From contig CAVJTU010000007.1 of the NCBI GenBank assembly GCA_963652495.1, positions 1 to 64,000 of the forward strand: DNA of 64,000 nucleotides, given 5' to 3'. How positions within the stretch are numbered: position 1 is the first letter of the stretch; each line of letters opens with the position of its first letter. Position numbers and translations under genes: made by a program. The notes beneath the pieces are model-generated. The model saw nothing but the letters and a program-made list of their open reading frames with translations. It made no database searches and was not told the origin of the DNA. The stretch is from Anthropogastromicrobium sp963652495 (GTDB taxonomy: Bacteria > Bacillota > Clostridia > Lachnospirales > Lachnospiraceae). Of this stretch, positions 15,207-24,614 are shown piece by piece.

Positions 15207-16355
15207 ATGGAATATGTGAACAGTGTTTTATCAAATTCGGCCTTTCAGGTATTTTCGATTGCCATGATCGGCTATATTTTAGGACGTATTAAAATCAGAG
15301 GAATTGAGGTAGGAGATGCCGGAATCCTGATTGTATCGCTGATTGCGGGACATTTCGGTGTCACCTGTCCGTCGTTTGCGAAGAGCATCGGCATTGTATT
15401 ATTTGTAGCATCTGTTGGTCTGATTGCCGGACCAAAGTTTTTCCATAATTTTCTGCATAATTTTAGGTCTTATGTACGTCTTGGTTTCTGCATTATCATT
15501 ACAGGTGGACTGTGTGCTGTACTAATCTGCCTGATCGGAAAGGTAGATGGTGCGCTGGCAGCTGGATTGCTGTCGGGAGCGCTGACTAGTACGCCGGGAT
15601 TTGCGGCAGCGCAGGAAGCAGCCGGGGACTTAAAGAATGTCGTATCAGTTGGGTATGGAATTGCGTATCCGTTCGGTGTAATCGGTGTTGTACTTTTTGT
15701 GCAGCTCATGCCAAAGCTGACGAAGGTTGACATGGCAAAGGAGCGTGCAAGACTGGCAGAGGATTCCGGAAGTGCACCAAAGAACGTTAAGACAAAGGGA
15801 TTAATTTCAATCGATGCGCTTGGTATGATGCCGCTTTGTTTGACAATCGTTCTCGGACTTATCATTGGACTGATCAAGATTCCGCTTCCGGGTGGTGCTT
15901 ATTTCTCGCTTGGAACATCCGGTGGCCCGCTGATTTCCGGACTGATTGTCGGTCATCTGGTACATATCGGGCCGATTGACTTAAAGCCAAAGAAGAGCGT
16001 CATGGAGTGTATGCGCGAGTTTGGTCTGATTTTATTCTTGATTGGAGCCGGCTGTGAGGGCGGTGCAGGCTTTGTCGAGACATTAATGGAGCAGGGACCG
16101 ATCCTTTTCGTATATGGTATGATCATGACAATGGTTCCGATGATCGTTGGTTATGTGTTTGCCAAGAAGGTACTGAAACTTCCGATTCTCAACAACATGG
16201 GTGCACTCTGCGGAGGTATGACGAGTACACCGGCGCTTGGATCGCTGATTCAGGTGGCAGGAACAGATGATGTGGCAGCGGCATATGCATCAACTTATCC
16301 GATTGCGCTGGTAACGGTTGTACTGGTGGAGCAGATGATTGTACTTCTGTTCTAA
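15207..16355 (+). CDS. AspT/SucE (AAEx) family carrier, short form, candidate succinate exporter
   Basis: Membrane carrier of the aspartate:alanine exchanger family, which includes Tetragenococcus AspT and the succinate exporter SucE of Corynebacterium glutamicum. The 382 aa protein is almost wholly hydrophobic with two similar halves. Each half has a GALTSTPG-type motif: SGALTSTPGFAAAQEAA near residue 128 and CGGMTSTPALGSL near residue 336. Family members are usually about 550 aa with two TrkA-C domains between the halves; those cytosolic domains are missing here, leaving only a short charged linker near residues 170-195. AAGGGGAG precedes the ATG. It lies just after the terminator of the succinate operon, so dicarboxylate export fits best. 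Aspartate/alanine exchange is the alternative. Confidence 0.75.
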   Translation: MEYVNSVLSNSAFQVFSIAMIGYILGRIKIRGIEVGDAGILIVSLIAGHFGVTCPSFAKSIGIVLFVASVGLIAGPKFFHNFLHNFRSYVRLGFCIIITGGLCAVLICLIGKVDGALAAGLLSGALTSTPGFAAAQEAAGDLKNVVSVGYGIAYPFGVIGVVLFVQLMPKLTKVDMAKERARLAEDSGSAPKNVKTKGLISIDALGMMPLCLTIVLGLIIGLIKIPLPGGAYFSLGTSGGPLISGLIVGHLVHIGPIDLKPKKSVMECMREFGLILFLIGAGCEGGAGFVETLMEQGPILFVYGMIMTMVPMIVGYVFAKKVLKLPILNNMGALCGGMTSTPALGSLIQVAGTDDVAAAYASTYPIALVTVVLVEQMIVLLF

Positions 16356-16367
16356 ATTAGATGAAAG

Positions 16368-16405
16368 AAAAAAGCAATTTGCATGAAATGCAGGTTGCTT
16401 TTTTT
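16368..16405 (+). terminator. Rho-independent terminator after the AspT-like gene
   Basis: AAAAAGCAA and TTGCTTTTT plus TGCAT/ATGCA form the stem, ending in a run of seven Ts. The 3' arm supplies TTGCTT, the -35 box of the next promoter. Confidence 0.85.
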
Positions 16406-16424
16406 GGATTTCATCGTGTATAAT
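16395..16424 (+). promoter_or_regulatory. Promoter of the ABC exporter pair, overlapping the terminator
   Basis: TTGCTT at 16395-16400 lies in the 3' arm of the preceding terminator, and TATAAT is at 16419-16424 after 18 bp. The same terminator/-35 overlap is seen at 53996. Confidence 0.6.
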
Positions 16425-16512
16425 TTTTAGCGCAGGCTTTTGTTAGAAATGAAAAAGAAAAGTTAGAAATGCAAAAGTCAAGAACTCAAAAGAAAGGAAG
16501 AAGAAAAGATCA

Positions 16513-18354
16513 ATGATCAAAAAAAGACTTTTGAACATGGTGCCTGAGAGTAAGCGCTATATCATGTTAAATGTGCTGTTTCAGTGGATTTCACTGATTG
16601 CCAATATTGTGATGATGGCATCAATTACCAGCCTTTTAGCCGCGTTGTTTTTCGGTACACAAAATACCGATTCAATTGTAAGAACTGCAATTATCTGTAT
16701 AATTGCGCTTACCGTGCGTGCAGGCTGTTCGGTCAGCTCATCACGTATGGGATATTTGTCATCAAAGACAGTAAAGAAAGTAATTCGTGAGCAGATTTAT
16801 CAAAAACTGCTTCGTCTGGGAAGTGGCTATAAGGACGAGGTACAGACCTCAGAAATCGTACAGATTGCAGTCGAGGGTGTGGAGCAGTTAGAAACATATT
16901 TTGGTGCGTATATGCCGCAGTTTTTCTATGCAATGCTGGCACCGTTGACCCTTTTTGCTGTTCTTTGCTTTGTTAATGTGCCATCGGCAGTGGTACTTTT
17001 AATCTGCGTTCCGCTCATTCCGATTGCGATTGCGGCAGTACAGACATGGGCGAAAAAGCTGCTGTCCAAATATTGGGGTCAGTATACGGCACTCGGCGAC
17101 ACTTTCCTTGAAAATTTACAGGGACTGACTACGTTGAAAATTTATCAGTCGGATGCCTATAAAAATGAAGAGATGAATCAGGAGGCGGAGAAGTTTCGCA
17201 AGATTACAATGAAGGTGCTGACAATGCAGCTTAATTCCATCACGATCATGGATTTTATCGCATACGGAGGTGCGGCGCTCGGCATGATTCTTGCCGTAAC
17301 ACAGTTTCAGGCGGGTCGTGTAAGCCTTGGCGGCTGTCTGCTGATCATTTTGCTATCTGCCGATTTCTTTCTTCCAATGCGCCAGCTGGGATCGTTCTTC
17401 CATATCGCAATGAACGGAATGGCGGCAAGCGACAAAATCTTTGCACTTCTTGATCTGCCGGAGCCAAATGCAAAAACACAGTCCTGTCCTGCAGAGGGTG
17501 AGATTATCTGCAGAGATGTCAATTTTTCTTATGATGGAAGCCGTCAAATTTTGAAAAATGTAAATTTGACTGTACACGCACATGGACTGACAGCGATTGC
17601 AGGCGAGAGTGGCTGCGGGAAATCTACTATCGCCTCTATTCTGATGGGACGTGCAAAAAAATATCAGGGAAGCATCAAAATTGGAGGCGTCGAGCTTTCT
17701 GATATCACTGAGGAAAGTTTGATGAAGCAGATCACCTATGTCAGTCATCAAAGCTATCTGTTTAAGGGAACCGTTCGTGAAAATCTGTTAATGGGAAAGC
17801 CGGATGCGTCAGAGATGCAGCTTTGGGAGGTATTGGAGCGTGTCAATTTGGCAGCATTTCTTCGATCAGAGAATGGGCTTGACACACCAGTGGCAGAGAA
17901 GGGAAGCAATTTTTCAGGTGGACAGTGTCAGCGGCTTGCGCTTGCGAGAGCGCTGCTGCATGACAGTCCAGCTTACATTTTTGATGAGGCTACGTCCAAT
18001 ATTGACGTGGAGAGCGAGAATGATATCATGGCAGAGATCATACGAATGGCAAAGACAAAGAGCGTGCTTGTCATTTCACACCGCCTCGCCAATATCACAG
18101 GCGCCGATACGATCTATGTAATGGAAAAAGGAAAGATTGTCCAGAGCGGAACCCATGCAGAGCTTTTGTCACATCATGGTGTCTATGAAACGCTGTGGAC
18201 ATCTCAGCAGAGCCTGGAACAGTATACACAGCAGACAAAACAACAGAGAGCAGAACACCAAAAACCGGAAAATGGCAAGACAAAAGGAAATATAGCAGAA
18301 AGAAATACAGCAGAGCATCAAACAACGGCATCAGGAAAGGAGGTCTGGTCATGA
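16513..18354 (+). CDS. ABC exporter half-transporter, CydD-like
   Basis: First half of a heterodimeric type IV ABC exporter in the cytoplasmic membrane. The 613 aa protein has about six membrane segments in residues 15-300 and an ATPase domain with Walker A GESGCGKST (near residue 368), signature FSGGQ and Walker B YIFDEATS. The last 45 residues are a polar Gln/Lys/Glu-rich tail without recognised fold. It overlaps its partner by ATGA. The pair resembles the CydDC group (thiol export in E. coli) and many unassigned Lachnospiraceae exporters. No cytochrome bd genes are near, so the substrate is unknown. Confidence 0.8.
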   Translation: MIKKRLLNMVPESKRYIMLNVLFQWISLIANIVMMASITSLLAALFFGTQNTDSIVRTAIICIIALTVRAGCSVSSSRMGYLSSKTVKKVIREQIYQKLLRLGSGYKDEVQTSEIVQIAVEGVEQLETYFGAYMPQFFYAMLAPLTLFAVLCFVNVPSAVVLLICVPLIPIAIAAVQTWAKKLLSKYWGQYTALGDTFLENLQGLTTLKIYQSDAYKNEEMNQEAEKFRKITMKVLTMQLNSITIMDFIAYGGAALGMILAVTQFQAGRVSLGGCLLIILLSADFFLPMRQLGSFFHIAMNGMAASDKIFALLDLPEPNAKTQSCPAEGEIICRDVNFSYDGSRQILKNVNLTVHAHGLTAIAGESGCGKSTIASILMGRAKKYQGSIKIGGVELSDITEESLMKQITYVSHQSYLFKGTVRENLLMGKPDASEMQLWEVLERVNLAAFLRSENGLDTPVAEKGSNFSGGQCQRLALARALLHDSPAYIFDEATSNIDVESENDIMAEIIRMAKTKSVLVISHRLANITGADTIYVMEKGKIVQSGTHAELLSHHGVYETLWTSQQSLEQYTQQTKQQRAEHQKPENGKTKGNIAERNTAEHQTTASGKEVWS

Positions 18355-20111
18355 AAGAACAGAAAAAACGAAGCGGATTTCAGGTGATGGGACGGCTGAT
18401 CGGACTGGTTAAGCCGCTTTCCGGTTACATGGTACTCGCTATCCTTATGGGACTGGCCGGCCATCTTTGCGCGTCATTTATTACAATCTTGGGCGCATAT
18501 GGTGTGCTGCATGTGCTTGGAATCAAGACTTTTGTGCCGCTTGGCGGGATCTTTGCATTATCGGTCATTTTTGCACTGGTGCGCGCTGGACTTCGCTACG
18601 GAGAGCAAAGCTGCAACCATTTTATTGCATTTAAGTTGTTAGCATTGATTCGTGATAAAGTATTTATTGCCTTGAGACGCCTCTGCCCGGCAAAGCTGGA
18701 AGGGCGCGATAAAGGTGATCTGATCAGCGTGATCACATCAGATATTGAACTGCTGGAAGTCTTTTACGCGCATACGATTTCTCCAACGGTCATTGCGTTT
18801 CTATTTACCATTGTTATGTGTCTGTTTATTGGAAGCTTTCATCCACTGGCTGGTGTGCTGGCACTTATTGCCTATCTGACAGTCGGCATTGTCATTCCGC
18901 TTTTGGTTTCGCATGCAAGCGGTGACTTGGGTATGCGTTTTCGTAAGGGCGCAGGTGATCTGTCTGCATTTGTGCTGGATAGTCTGAGAGGTCTTTCAGA
19001 GACACAGCAATATGGACAGGGAACAGCTCGCTTGCAGCAGATGAACGAAAAGACAGAAAGCTTAAGCCAGGATGAGGCACAGATGAAGCGTATTGCAGGA
19101 CGAAACACGGCGATCACAAACAGCATAATTCTGATCTTTGATCTGGCAATGCTTTTTTTGTGCACGGTGCTTTACCAGAGGGGCAGTGTCGATTTTTCCG
19201 GCGTGCTGATTCCAACGGTAGCATTAATGAGCTCATTTGGACCGTGTGTGGCACTCGCGGCACTTGGAAGTACATTACAGAATACGTTTGCAGCGGGAAA
19301 TCGTGTGCTTGATATTTTAGACGAGGAGCCACTCGTTGAGGAAATCACAGGAAAAGAGTCAGGGAAGATGACAGAAAATGTCGCAAAATGCGTCGCATTT
19401 TGCGCTAAGGATTTCGATTCTGCGGTAGACACCACGTCAACCATATATCCGGCTGCCGAAGCAGAGCATGTAACATTTTGCTATGCTACGGAGACCATTT
19501 TATCCGATGTGTCGGCTGCGATTCCAAAGAATCAGATTGTGGGCATTGTCGGAAAGAGCGGAAGCGGAAAGTCTACACTTCTTAAGCTTTTCATGCGTTT
19601 CTGGGTACCAAATGAGGGCACGCTTCGTGTGGCGGGGCGCTCTCTTGAGCAGATCAATACGGCCGATCTTCGTCAGATGGAGAGTTTTGTCACGCAGGAG
19701 ACGTATCTGTTTCATGAAAGTATCAAAAATAATCTGCGCATTGCAAAGCTTGATGCCACCGATCAGGAGATTGAGGAAGCCTGCAAAAAGGCATCGGTTC
19801 ATGACTTTATCATGACGCTCCCAAATGGATATGACACGCCGGTGGGTGAGCTTGGTGATACGCTTTCAGGCGGTGAGCGTCAGCGCATCGGATTGGCAAG
19901 GGCATTTCTTCACGATGCACCGCTTATGCTTCTTGATGAGCCGACCAGTAACCTTGACAGCTTAAACGAGGCGGTGATTTTAAAATCGCTTCATGAGCAG
20001 AAAAAGGATAAGACAATCGTGCTTGTCTCACACAGACAGTCTACGATGAAAATTGCAGACACGGTATATGCGATGGAGGAGCTGACGCAAAATAAAAGCA
20101 GGGAAAGCTAA
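18351..20111 (+). CDS. ABC exporter half-transporter, CydC-like
   Basis: Second half of the exporter, 586 aa from the ATG at 18351 that overlaps the previous stop. Membrane segments span about residues 20-290. A 50-residue polar linker (about 325-375) leads to an ATPase with Walker A GKSGSGKST, signature LSGGERQR and Walker B LMLLDEPTS. Both ATPase domains keep the Walker and signature motifs, so both nucleotide sites may be competent. The longer open frame starting at 18195 is an artefact running through the partner gene. Substrate unknown; cysteine, glutathione or peptides are possible by family analogy. Confidence 0.82.
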   Translation: MKEQKKRSGFQVMGRLIGLVKPLSGYMVLAILMGLAGHLCASFITILGAYGVLHVLGIKTFVPLGGIFALSVIFALVRAGLRYGEQSCNHFIAFKLLALIRDKVFIALRRLCPAKLEGRDKGDLISVITSDIELLEVFYAHTISPTVIAFLFTIVMCLFIGSFHPLAGVLALIAYLTVGIVIPLLVSHASGDLGMRFRKGAGDLSAFVLDSLRGLSETQQYGQGTARLQQMNEKTESLSQDEAQMKRIAGRNTAITNSIILIFDLAMLFLCTVLYQRGSVDFSGVLIPTVALMSSFGPCVALAALGSTLQNTFAAGNRVLDILDEEPLVEEITGKESGKMTENVAKCVAFCAKDFDSAVDTTSTIYPAAEAEHVTFCYATETILSDVSAAIPKNQIVGIVGKSGSGKSTLLKLFMRFWVPNEGTLRVAGRSLEQINTADLRQMESFVTQETYLFHESIKNNLRIAKLDATDQEIEEACKKASVHDFIMTLPNGYDTPVGELGDTLSGGERQRIGLARAFLHDAPLMLLDEPTSNLDSLNEAVILKSLHEQKKDKTIVLVSHRQSTMKIADTVYAMEELTQNKSRES

Positions 20112-20194
20112 ACGATTCTTAACAAATAAAGAAAAAAGGTCAGAGAAAAAAGGAAAAATTAGAAGAAGAAAAAGACAGAAAGAGAAAGAAAAAA

Positions 20195-20542
20195 GTGAAA
20201 GAAAATAAATTAATTCAGTCAAAGCGCGAGCGGGAGCAGTATGTGGTTGCTCAGATGATCGTACTTTATTGCAGAAAAAAGCATGGCAGCAAAAACGGTG
20301 TGCTCTGCAAGGAGTGTCAGGCATTGAAGGACTATGCCTGGCAGAGGAGCGAAAAGTGCCCGTTTATGGAAACGAAAACCTTCTGCTCCAACTGTAAAGT
20401 ACACTGCTATAAGCCAGCCATGCGTGAAAAAATACGTGAAGTGATGCGCTTTTCGGGACCGAGGATGATGCTTTATCATCCGGTATTGGCAGTCAGCCAC
20501 GTAATTGAGTCCCGAAAAGAGAAGAAGTCGCTTAAGGAATGA
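20195..20542 (+). CDS. YgbA_NO family protein (nitrous oxide-stimulated promoter family)
   Basis: A 115 aa soluble protein of the YgbA family, whose members in enterobacteria are induced by nitric oxide and whose biochemical role is not settled. The family hallmarks are visible: the N-terminal VAQMIVLYCRKKHG segment near residues 17-30, a CxxC pair (LCKEC, residues 37-40), then CPF and FCSNCKVHCY near residues 55-71. The cysteines suggest a metal or iron-sulfur site. It starts with GTG at 20195 after a very purine-rich stretch. It follows the exporter by 83 bp on the same strand and ends facing the DUF885 gene. Confidence 0.75.
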   Translation: MKENKLIQSKREREQYVVAQMIVLYCRKKHGSKNGVLCKECQALKDYAWQRSEKCPFMETKTFCSNCKVHCYKPAMREKIREVMRFSGPRMMLYHPVLAVSHVIESRKEKKSLKE

Positions 20543-20600
20543 GGTTACAACATGCGTGAATGCGTGGTCTTAGCTTGAATCACCTGCAACTCAAGTTAAG

Positions 20601-20642
20601 CAATCTGTGATTTCAAATCAAGCGATTTGCAATTTCAGATTG
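20601..20642. terminator. AT-rich inverted repeat between convergent genes
   Basis: CAATCT...TCAAATC pairs with GATTTG...AGATTG around AAGC. It lies between and slightly into the end of the convergent DUF885 gene. No strong T-tract, so bidirectional termination is only probable. Confidence 0.4.
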
Positions 20643-22404
20643 AACCATCTGTAATCAGATACTTTTCCAGAAGCGTAAATGGCAGAGATCCCAGCTTCAG
20701 ATATGCCGCATACATATCTTTATCGGAGGAATAGTAGCCGCAGATCTGATCAAAGAGATCTTTCGTTTGATAGTAGCCGACGCTGTATGGCAGGTAAGTG
20801 CCAGGATTGCTGGCGCAGGTATCGACAATGTTTTGACAGATTCCGGTATCCAGATTTCTATAGTACGTACTTAAAAAGTCGAAAGCTTCTGTAAGACCCC
20901 AACCTTCGTAGTTCACACCGATATCCACGATGGAGATGGCTGCCATTTCCATGATTTGGTTTGAGAAGTAAGCATCTGCAATCGTCTCATCTATGACAGT
21001 CCACTCCAGGGCGAGTTTTTCTACATAATATGCCCACCCTTCAAGGGTGCCGAGCGATCCGATAAGTGTTTCAATATTATATTCAAAGGAATTTTTCATA
21101 AAATACTGGTGCTGGTAGAGATGGCCCGGATAGCCCTCGTGAGCCATTGTTGTCCACAGAACCATCGAATCATCGCCCACCTCGCTCGGATTGATGCGGA
21201 TGATATTGCGGGAGACATTGTCGATTGGGCTGGACAGATAATAGGCCAGATTGTGTGGAATCTGAAGTGCCTCAGGGAGGTAGCTGAGCGTGTATGTGGT
21301 ATCGCCGATATCCGGCATACATTCAGCTGCCTTCTCTTTTAACATTTCAAGGACTGCCTGCGCTTCTGTTTCTGATGCAGTCAGAGAATTAAGTGTGTCT
21401 GACAGATTTGGACGAAGGGAATAGGCTTGAGACAGCGTTGCTACTTCTTCGGTCAGTTTGTCGGTCAGGTAATCCTTAAGTTCAAGTGGTGTCATGTCTG
21501 TTCCTGTGTTGTCCTTTACCAGAAGTTCATAATATTCTGCTCCCTGATCATAGAAAAACAGACCTTTGCTCTCGCCGGCAGAGGCTTTTTTTGTTTCAAT
21601 TGTTTGATAAAAGGAAGAAAATGCCGGAAGCACCTCATCTGTCAGCACTGTCTTTATCTGTTTTGTATAAGTACTGATTGCCTCATCAGACAGACTGGCC
21701 TCTGTGACATTTGATTCAAATGCCTCCAGATATGGGTGATTTTCCAGTGTTGTCATCGCGTTTTTGTTTTCCAACGTCTGCTCATAAGAATAAAGGCTGG
21801 GAGCATAGCCGATACTCTCCTGATACTCGATTTCTTTTAACACATCATCCAGAAAACGAGGAATGTCCTTTAAAACGCTGATGTAACCGTCAATATCCTG
21901 TTCGGAAAGCAGATAATATTCAGTAACAGTGGTATTTAAATTGGATAAAATGCCGTCCATAGAACCAAGAGTATTGGTATAATCCGGAAGGCTGCAATAA
22001 CTCAGGTTAATATTGGCATAATGTTCAATCATTTGGTATACTTGCTTTTGTTTGGCTGTCAGCGAATTATAATCAACCTCAGCAAGATTCTTCTTTGCGC
22101 GGTTTAAGATTTCTTCGGTTTCAGTGTAGGTTTCGCTGAATGAGCCAAGCGGCGGCTGATCGGATGGTTCATAATCTTTTGAGTATGAAAATGAATAGTG
22201 CAGATTGACCGGAGAGGAATCCATGATATCCTGGAAAAGAGTATTGGCCGCATTGTCAAATGCTGTATTGTTATCGGATACAGACTCTGTAGATTCTGCT
22301 GCCAGTGAAAAAACGGTAGCTGTCAGTGTGATTGCCGGGAGCATAACGGCACAAAAAAGGCATCGCCTGATCTTGGATTTTGATTGTAGATTTGAAAAAA
22401 ACAT
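20635..22404 (-). CDS. Secreted DUF885 family protein, metallopeptidase-like
   Basis: A 589 aa exported protein of the DUF885 family. A signal peptide is clear: basic start, hydrophobic stretch at about residues 15-34, AAES cleavage region. The family metal motif HEGYPGH lies near residue 419 and is followed by a Glu in EGWAYYVE near 457, an arrangement like gluzincin peptidases. Related secreted proteins in Firmicutes are thought to be zinc peptidases, but the substrate is not known. GAAAGGAG precedes the ATG. It is convergent with the YgbA gene and divergent from the deacetylase-like gene, with 200 bp between the start codons. Confidence 0.8.
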   Translation of the reverse strand: MFFSNLQSKSKIRRCLFCAVMLPAITLTATVFSLAAESTESVSDNNTAFDNAANTLFQDIMDSSPVNLHYSFSYSKDYEPSDQPPLGSFSETYTETEEILNRAKKNLAEVDYNSLTAKQKQVYQMIEHYANINLSYCSLPDYTNTLGSMDGILSNLNTTVTEYYLLSEQDIDGYISVLKDIPRFLDDVLKEIEYQESIGYAPSLYSYEQTLENKNAMTTLENHPYLEAFESNVTEASLSDEAISTYTKQIKTVLTDEVLPAFSSFYQTIETKKASAGESKGLFFYDQGAEYYELLVKDNTGTDMTPLELKDYLTDKLTEEVATLSQAYSLRPNLSDTLNSLTASETEAQAVLEMLKEKAAECMPDIGDTTYTLSYLPEALQIPHNLAYYLSSPIDNVSRNIIRINPSEVGDDSMVLWTTMAHEGYPGHLYQHQYFMKNSFEYNIETLIGSLGTLEGWAYYVEKLALEWTVIDETIADAYFSNQIMEMAAISIVDIGVNYEGWGLTEAFDFLSTYYRNLDTGICQNIVDTCASNPGTYLPYSVGYYQTKDLFDQICGYYSSDKDMYAAYLKLGSLPFTLLEKYLITDGSI

Positions 22405-22433
22405 AGAATCTCCTTTCGTTGATGAAAATAGTG

Positions 22434-22463
22434 TTTCAAATATAGTGAAAAATATGCTATGAT
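22434..22463 (+). promoter_or_regulatory. Candidate promoter of the deacetylase-like gene
   Basis: TTTCAA and TATGAT are separated by 18 bp in the divergent intergenic region. The -10 runs into TGATACCAGAG, reminiscent of the end of the TGATACCAG repeat. Confidence 0.4.
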
Positions 22464-22606
22464 ACCAGAGTGCATGAATGGCAAAAACGGTAAAAATCGT
22501 TATTGCTCACAGACGCTCATCGCAAAAACGCATGAGTCAAATGCAGTGAATATCATATCATGCACAGACAGACAAACGCAAGCAAAAAAGGCAGGAAATA
22601 GAATTG

Positions 22607-24313
22607 ATGAAAAAAAACAAAAAGACAGCTCCGATAATTAGTAATAAGGCCATACAGAAACGGGAAACACAGCGCCAAAAGGCAGGCAACAGAAATCCAG
22701 AGAATAGAAATACAGCGCACAGAGAAAATAGCAATCGAAATAAAATATCGAAACGACATAAACGTTCCCCAATTTTAAATCGCCAGTCCGTCTTTGCAGG
22801 TGGATTTTGTGTGGTGGCGGCAGCAGCAATTGTTGTTGGTATCTTCTTTTCAGAAAAGACTAATACACCGTACGAGAAGCAGGTAATTACGTTGTATGCA
22901 CAAGAGGATGAATCACAGGCGGAGCAGGAAACGAATTCAGAGGTTGGGACGGACAATGGTGTTTCTGGTGGTTTAAAGCAGGTGCGCGATTATGGTGTAG
23001 AACTCCCTGAGACATTTCAGAATCCGCCAATTTTTGAGAGCACATTTACTTATACAGGAGATGCTGTTCTCGATACAGCGAATCGCTATGCGGCTATGTA
23101 TGATTATGACACGGCAATTGAGACGATTCAGGCGGTGAACGGCTACGAGAAAAACGAGGAGTATACAAAGGCACTTGAGGAGTATAATCTGGACAAATCT
23201 CATCTGTTTCTGTGGAATGATAACTATACGATTACGCATATTTTCTTCCATACACTGATCGTAGATCCGGCAAAGACCTTTGATGTGTCTCTCAGCAGCG
23301 AAAAGCAGGTAATCGCGTACAATGAGGCCATGACCACGATTAATGAGTTTGTCAAGATTATTCAGAAGCTGTACGATGACGGTTATGTGCTTGTCGGTCT
23401 GCATGATGTGGCAGAGATGGTGACACAGCCCGATGGCACACAGGTTATGCAGATGAAGCCAATCTACCTTCCGGCAGGAAAAACACCATTTGTGCTGTCA
23501 CAGGACGATGTTTGTTATTATGAGTACATGACAGGCCAGGGATTTGCCGATCGTTTTGTAATTGATGAGGATGGAAAGATTACAAACGAGTATACGCTTG
23601 ACGATGGAACAGTGATTCGCGGCTCCTTCGATGTACTGCCCATTCTGGAGGATTTTATCGAAGCGCATCCTGATTTTTCTTATCATGGCGCCAAGGGAAC
23701 ACTTGCCGTTACCGGATATAATGGTGTATTTGGCTATCGAACCTCTGATTATTGGTACAACTGGGATTGTGATTATTTTGATCAGGAAAATGCAGATGAG
23801 CGCCAGCGCATGTATTTCAATAATGAGAACATTGAGGCAGATAAAGTATCAGCGACTGAGGTGGCAAATGTGATCAAGGAACTTGGATGGACAATTGCAA
23901 GCCATAGCTGGGGTCATATTTATATTGGAAGCAGAGACTATGAACATGTCTGCTGGGATACTGATATGTGGGAGCGTGAGGTTGCTCCGATTGTCGGAAG
24001 TACGGATATTATTATTTTTGCATTTGGTGAAGACCTTGATGGCTGGCAGGGATACGCGGCGGACAATGAAAAGTTTTTGTATCTGAAGCAGAAAGGCTTC
24101 AATTATTACTGTAATGTGGATGCGTCCAGTGAACACTGGATTCAGATCGGTGCAAACAAGGATTATTTCCGTCAGGCAAGACGAAATCTCGACGGCACGC
24201 GAATGTGGGAGGCTGTTATGAGTTATACGGACAGCAGTTACAAAAATCGTCTGTCGGACTTATTTGATGCGAGAGATATCTTTGACCCGGCAAGACCGAC
24301 ACCGGTGGAATAA
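22607..24313 (+). CDS. Membrane-anchored NodB-type polysaccharide deacetylase-like protein
   Basis: A 568 aa protein with a 60-residue, strongly basic cytosolic start, one membrane anchor at about residues 62-81, and a large outside domain. The deacetylase metal motifs are present in modified form: LSQDDV near residue 297 (normally a TFDDG-type motif) and HSWGH starting near residue 433 (HxxxH). The rest is larger than usual NodB domains, with a 130-residue region before it (residues 110-240). It could act on peptidoglycan or a surface glycan; whether it is active is open. The ATG at 22607 follows AGGAAA; a TTG one codon upstream is possible. The stop is followed at once by a hairpin repeat. 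Confidence 0.72.
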   Translation: MKKNKKTAPIISNKAIQKRETQRQKAGNRNPENRNTAHRENSNRNKISKRHKRSPILNRQSVFAGGFCVVAAAAIVVGIFFSEKTNTPYEKQVITLYAQEDESQAEQETNSEVGTDNGVSGGLKQVRDYGVELPETFQNPPIFESTFTYTGDAVLDTANRYAAMYDYDTAIETIQAVNGYEKNEEYTKALEEYNLDKSHLFLWNDNYTITHIFFHTLIVDPAKTFDVSLSSEKQVIAYNEAMTTINEFVKIIQKLYDDGYVLVGLHDVAEMVTQPDGTQVMQMKPIYLPAGKTPFVLSQDDVCYYEYMTGQGFADRFVIDEDGKITNEYTLDDGTVIRGSFDVLPILEDFIEAHPDFSYHGAKGTLAVTGYNGVFGYRTSDYWYNWDCDYFDQENADERQRMYFNNENIEADKVSATEVANVIKELGWTIASHSWGHIYIGSRDYEHVCWDTDMWEREVAPIVGSTDIIIFAFGEDLDGWQGYAADNEKFLYLKQKGFNYYCNVDASSEHWIQIGANKDYFRQARRNLDGTRMWEAVMSYTDSSYKNRLSDLFDARDIFDPARPTPVE

Positions 24314-24347
24314 AAGGGGTCAAAATGCCTTTTGACCCCAACATCAT
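24314..24347 (+). repeat. Hairpin block of the TGATACCAG repeat family, terminator-like
   Basis: GGGGTCAAAA (24316) and TTTTGACCCC (to 24339) pair perfectly around TGCC, followed by AACATCAT. The same block occurs at 15083-15117 and, degenerate, at 38376-38405. It follows the stop codon directly and may act as a terminator. Confidence 0.65.
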
Positions 24348-24469
24348 GAAGATATGCCAGTCAAAAGAAAAACAGGAATTTTGATATCTTTTCAGAATAA
24401 TTTTAAAAAATATGTATGAAAAGCATCATATTCTTTTGAATATTGACCGTTTTTTTATCATAATTCATA

Positions 24470-24498
24470 TTGCAAAAAATGCGGATCTGTAATACAAT
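24470..24498 (+). promoter_or_regulatory. Promoter of the aspartate aminotransferase gene
   Basis: TTGCAA at 24470-24475 and TACAAT at 24493-24498 with a 17 bp spacer. The leader would be about 110 nt. Together with the hairpin block this accounts for the 300 bp gap 24314-24614; nothing else is seen in it. Confidence 0.65.
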
Positions 24499-24614
24499 AA
24501 TACGTGCGGGCGCTGCATAAGAAAAACAACAGCAGACATTGGACGCAATACGCATACCATTTTCGTGTGAGTGAATGGACGAATGAGTGGTATAGACTTA
24601 GGAGGCTGCACATT

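Noticed and set aside
24314..24347. CRISPR repeat
   Set aside because: The palindromic block recurs in the window, but copies are kilobases apart with no regular spacing or spacers.
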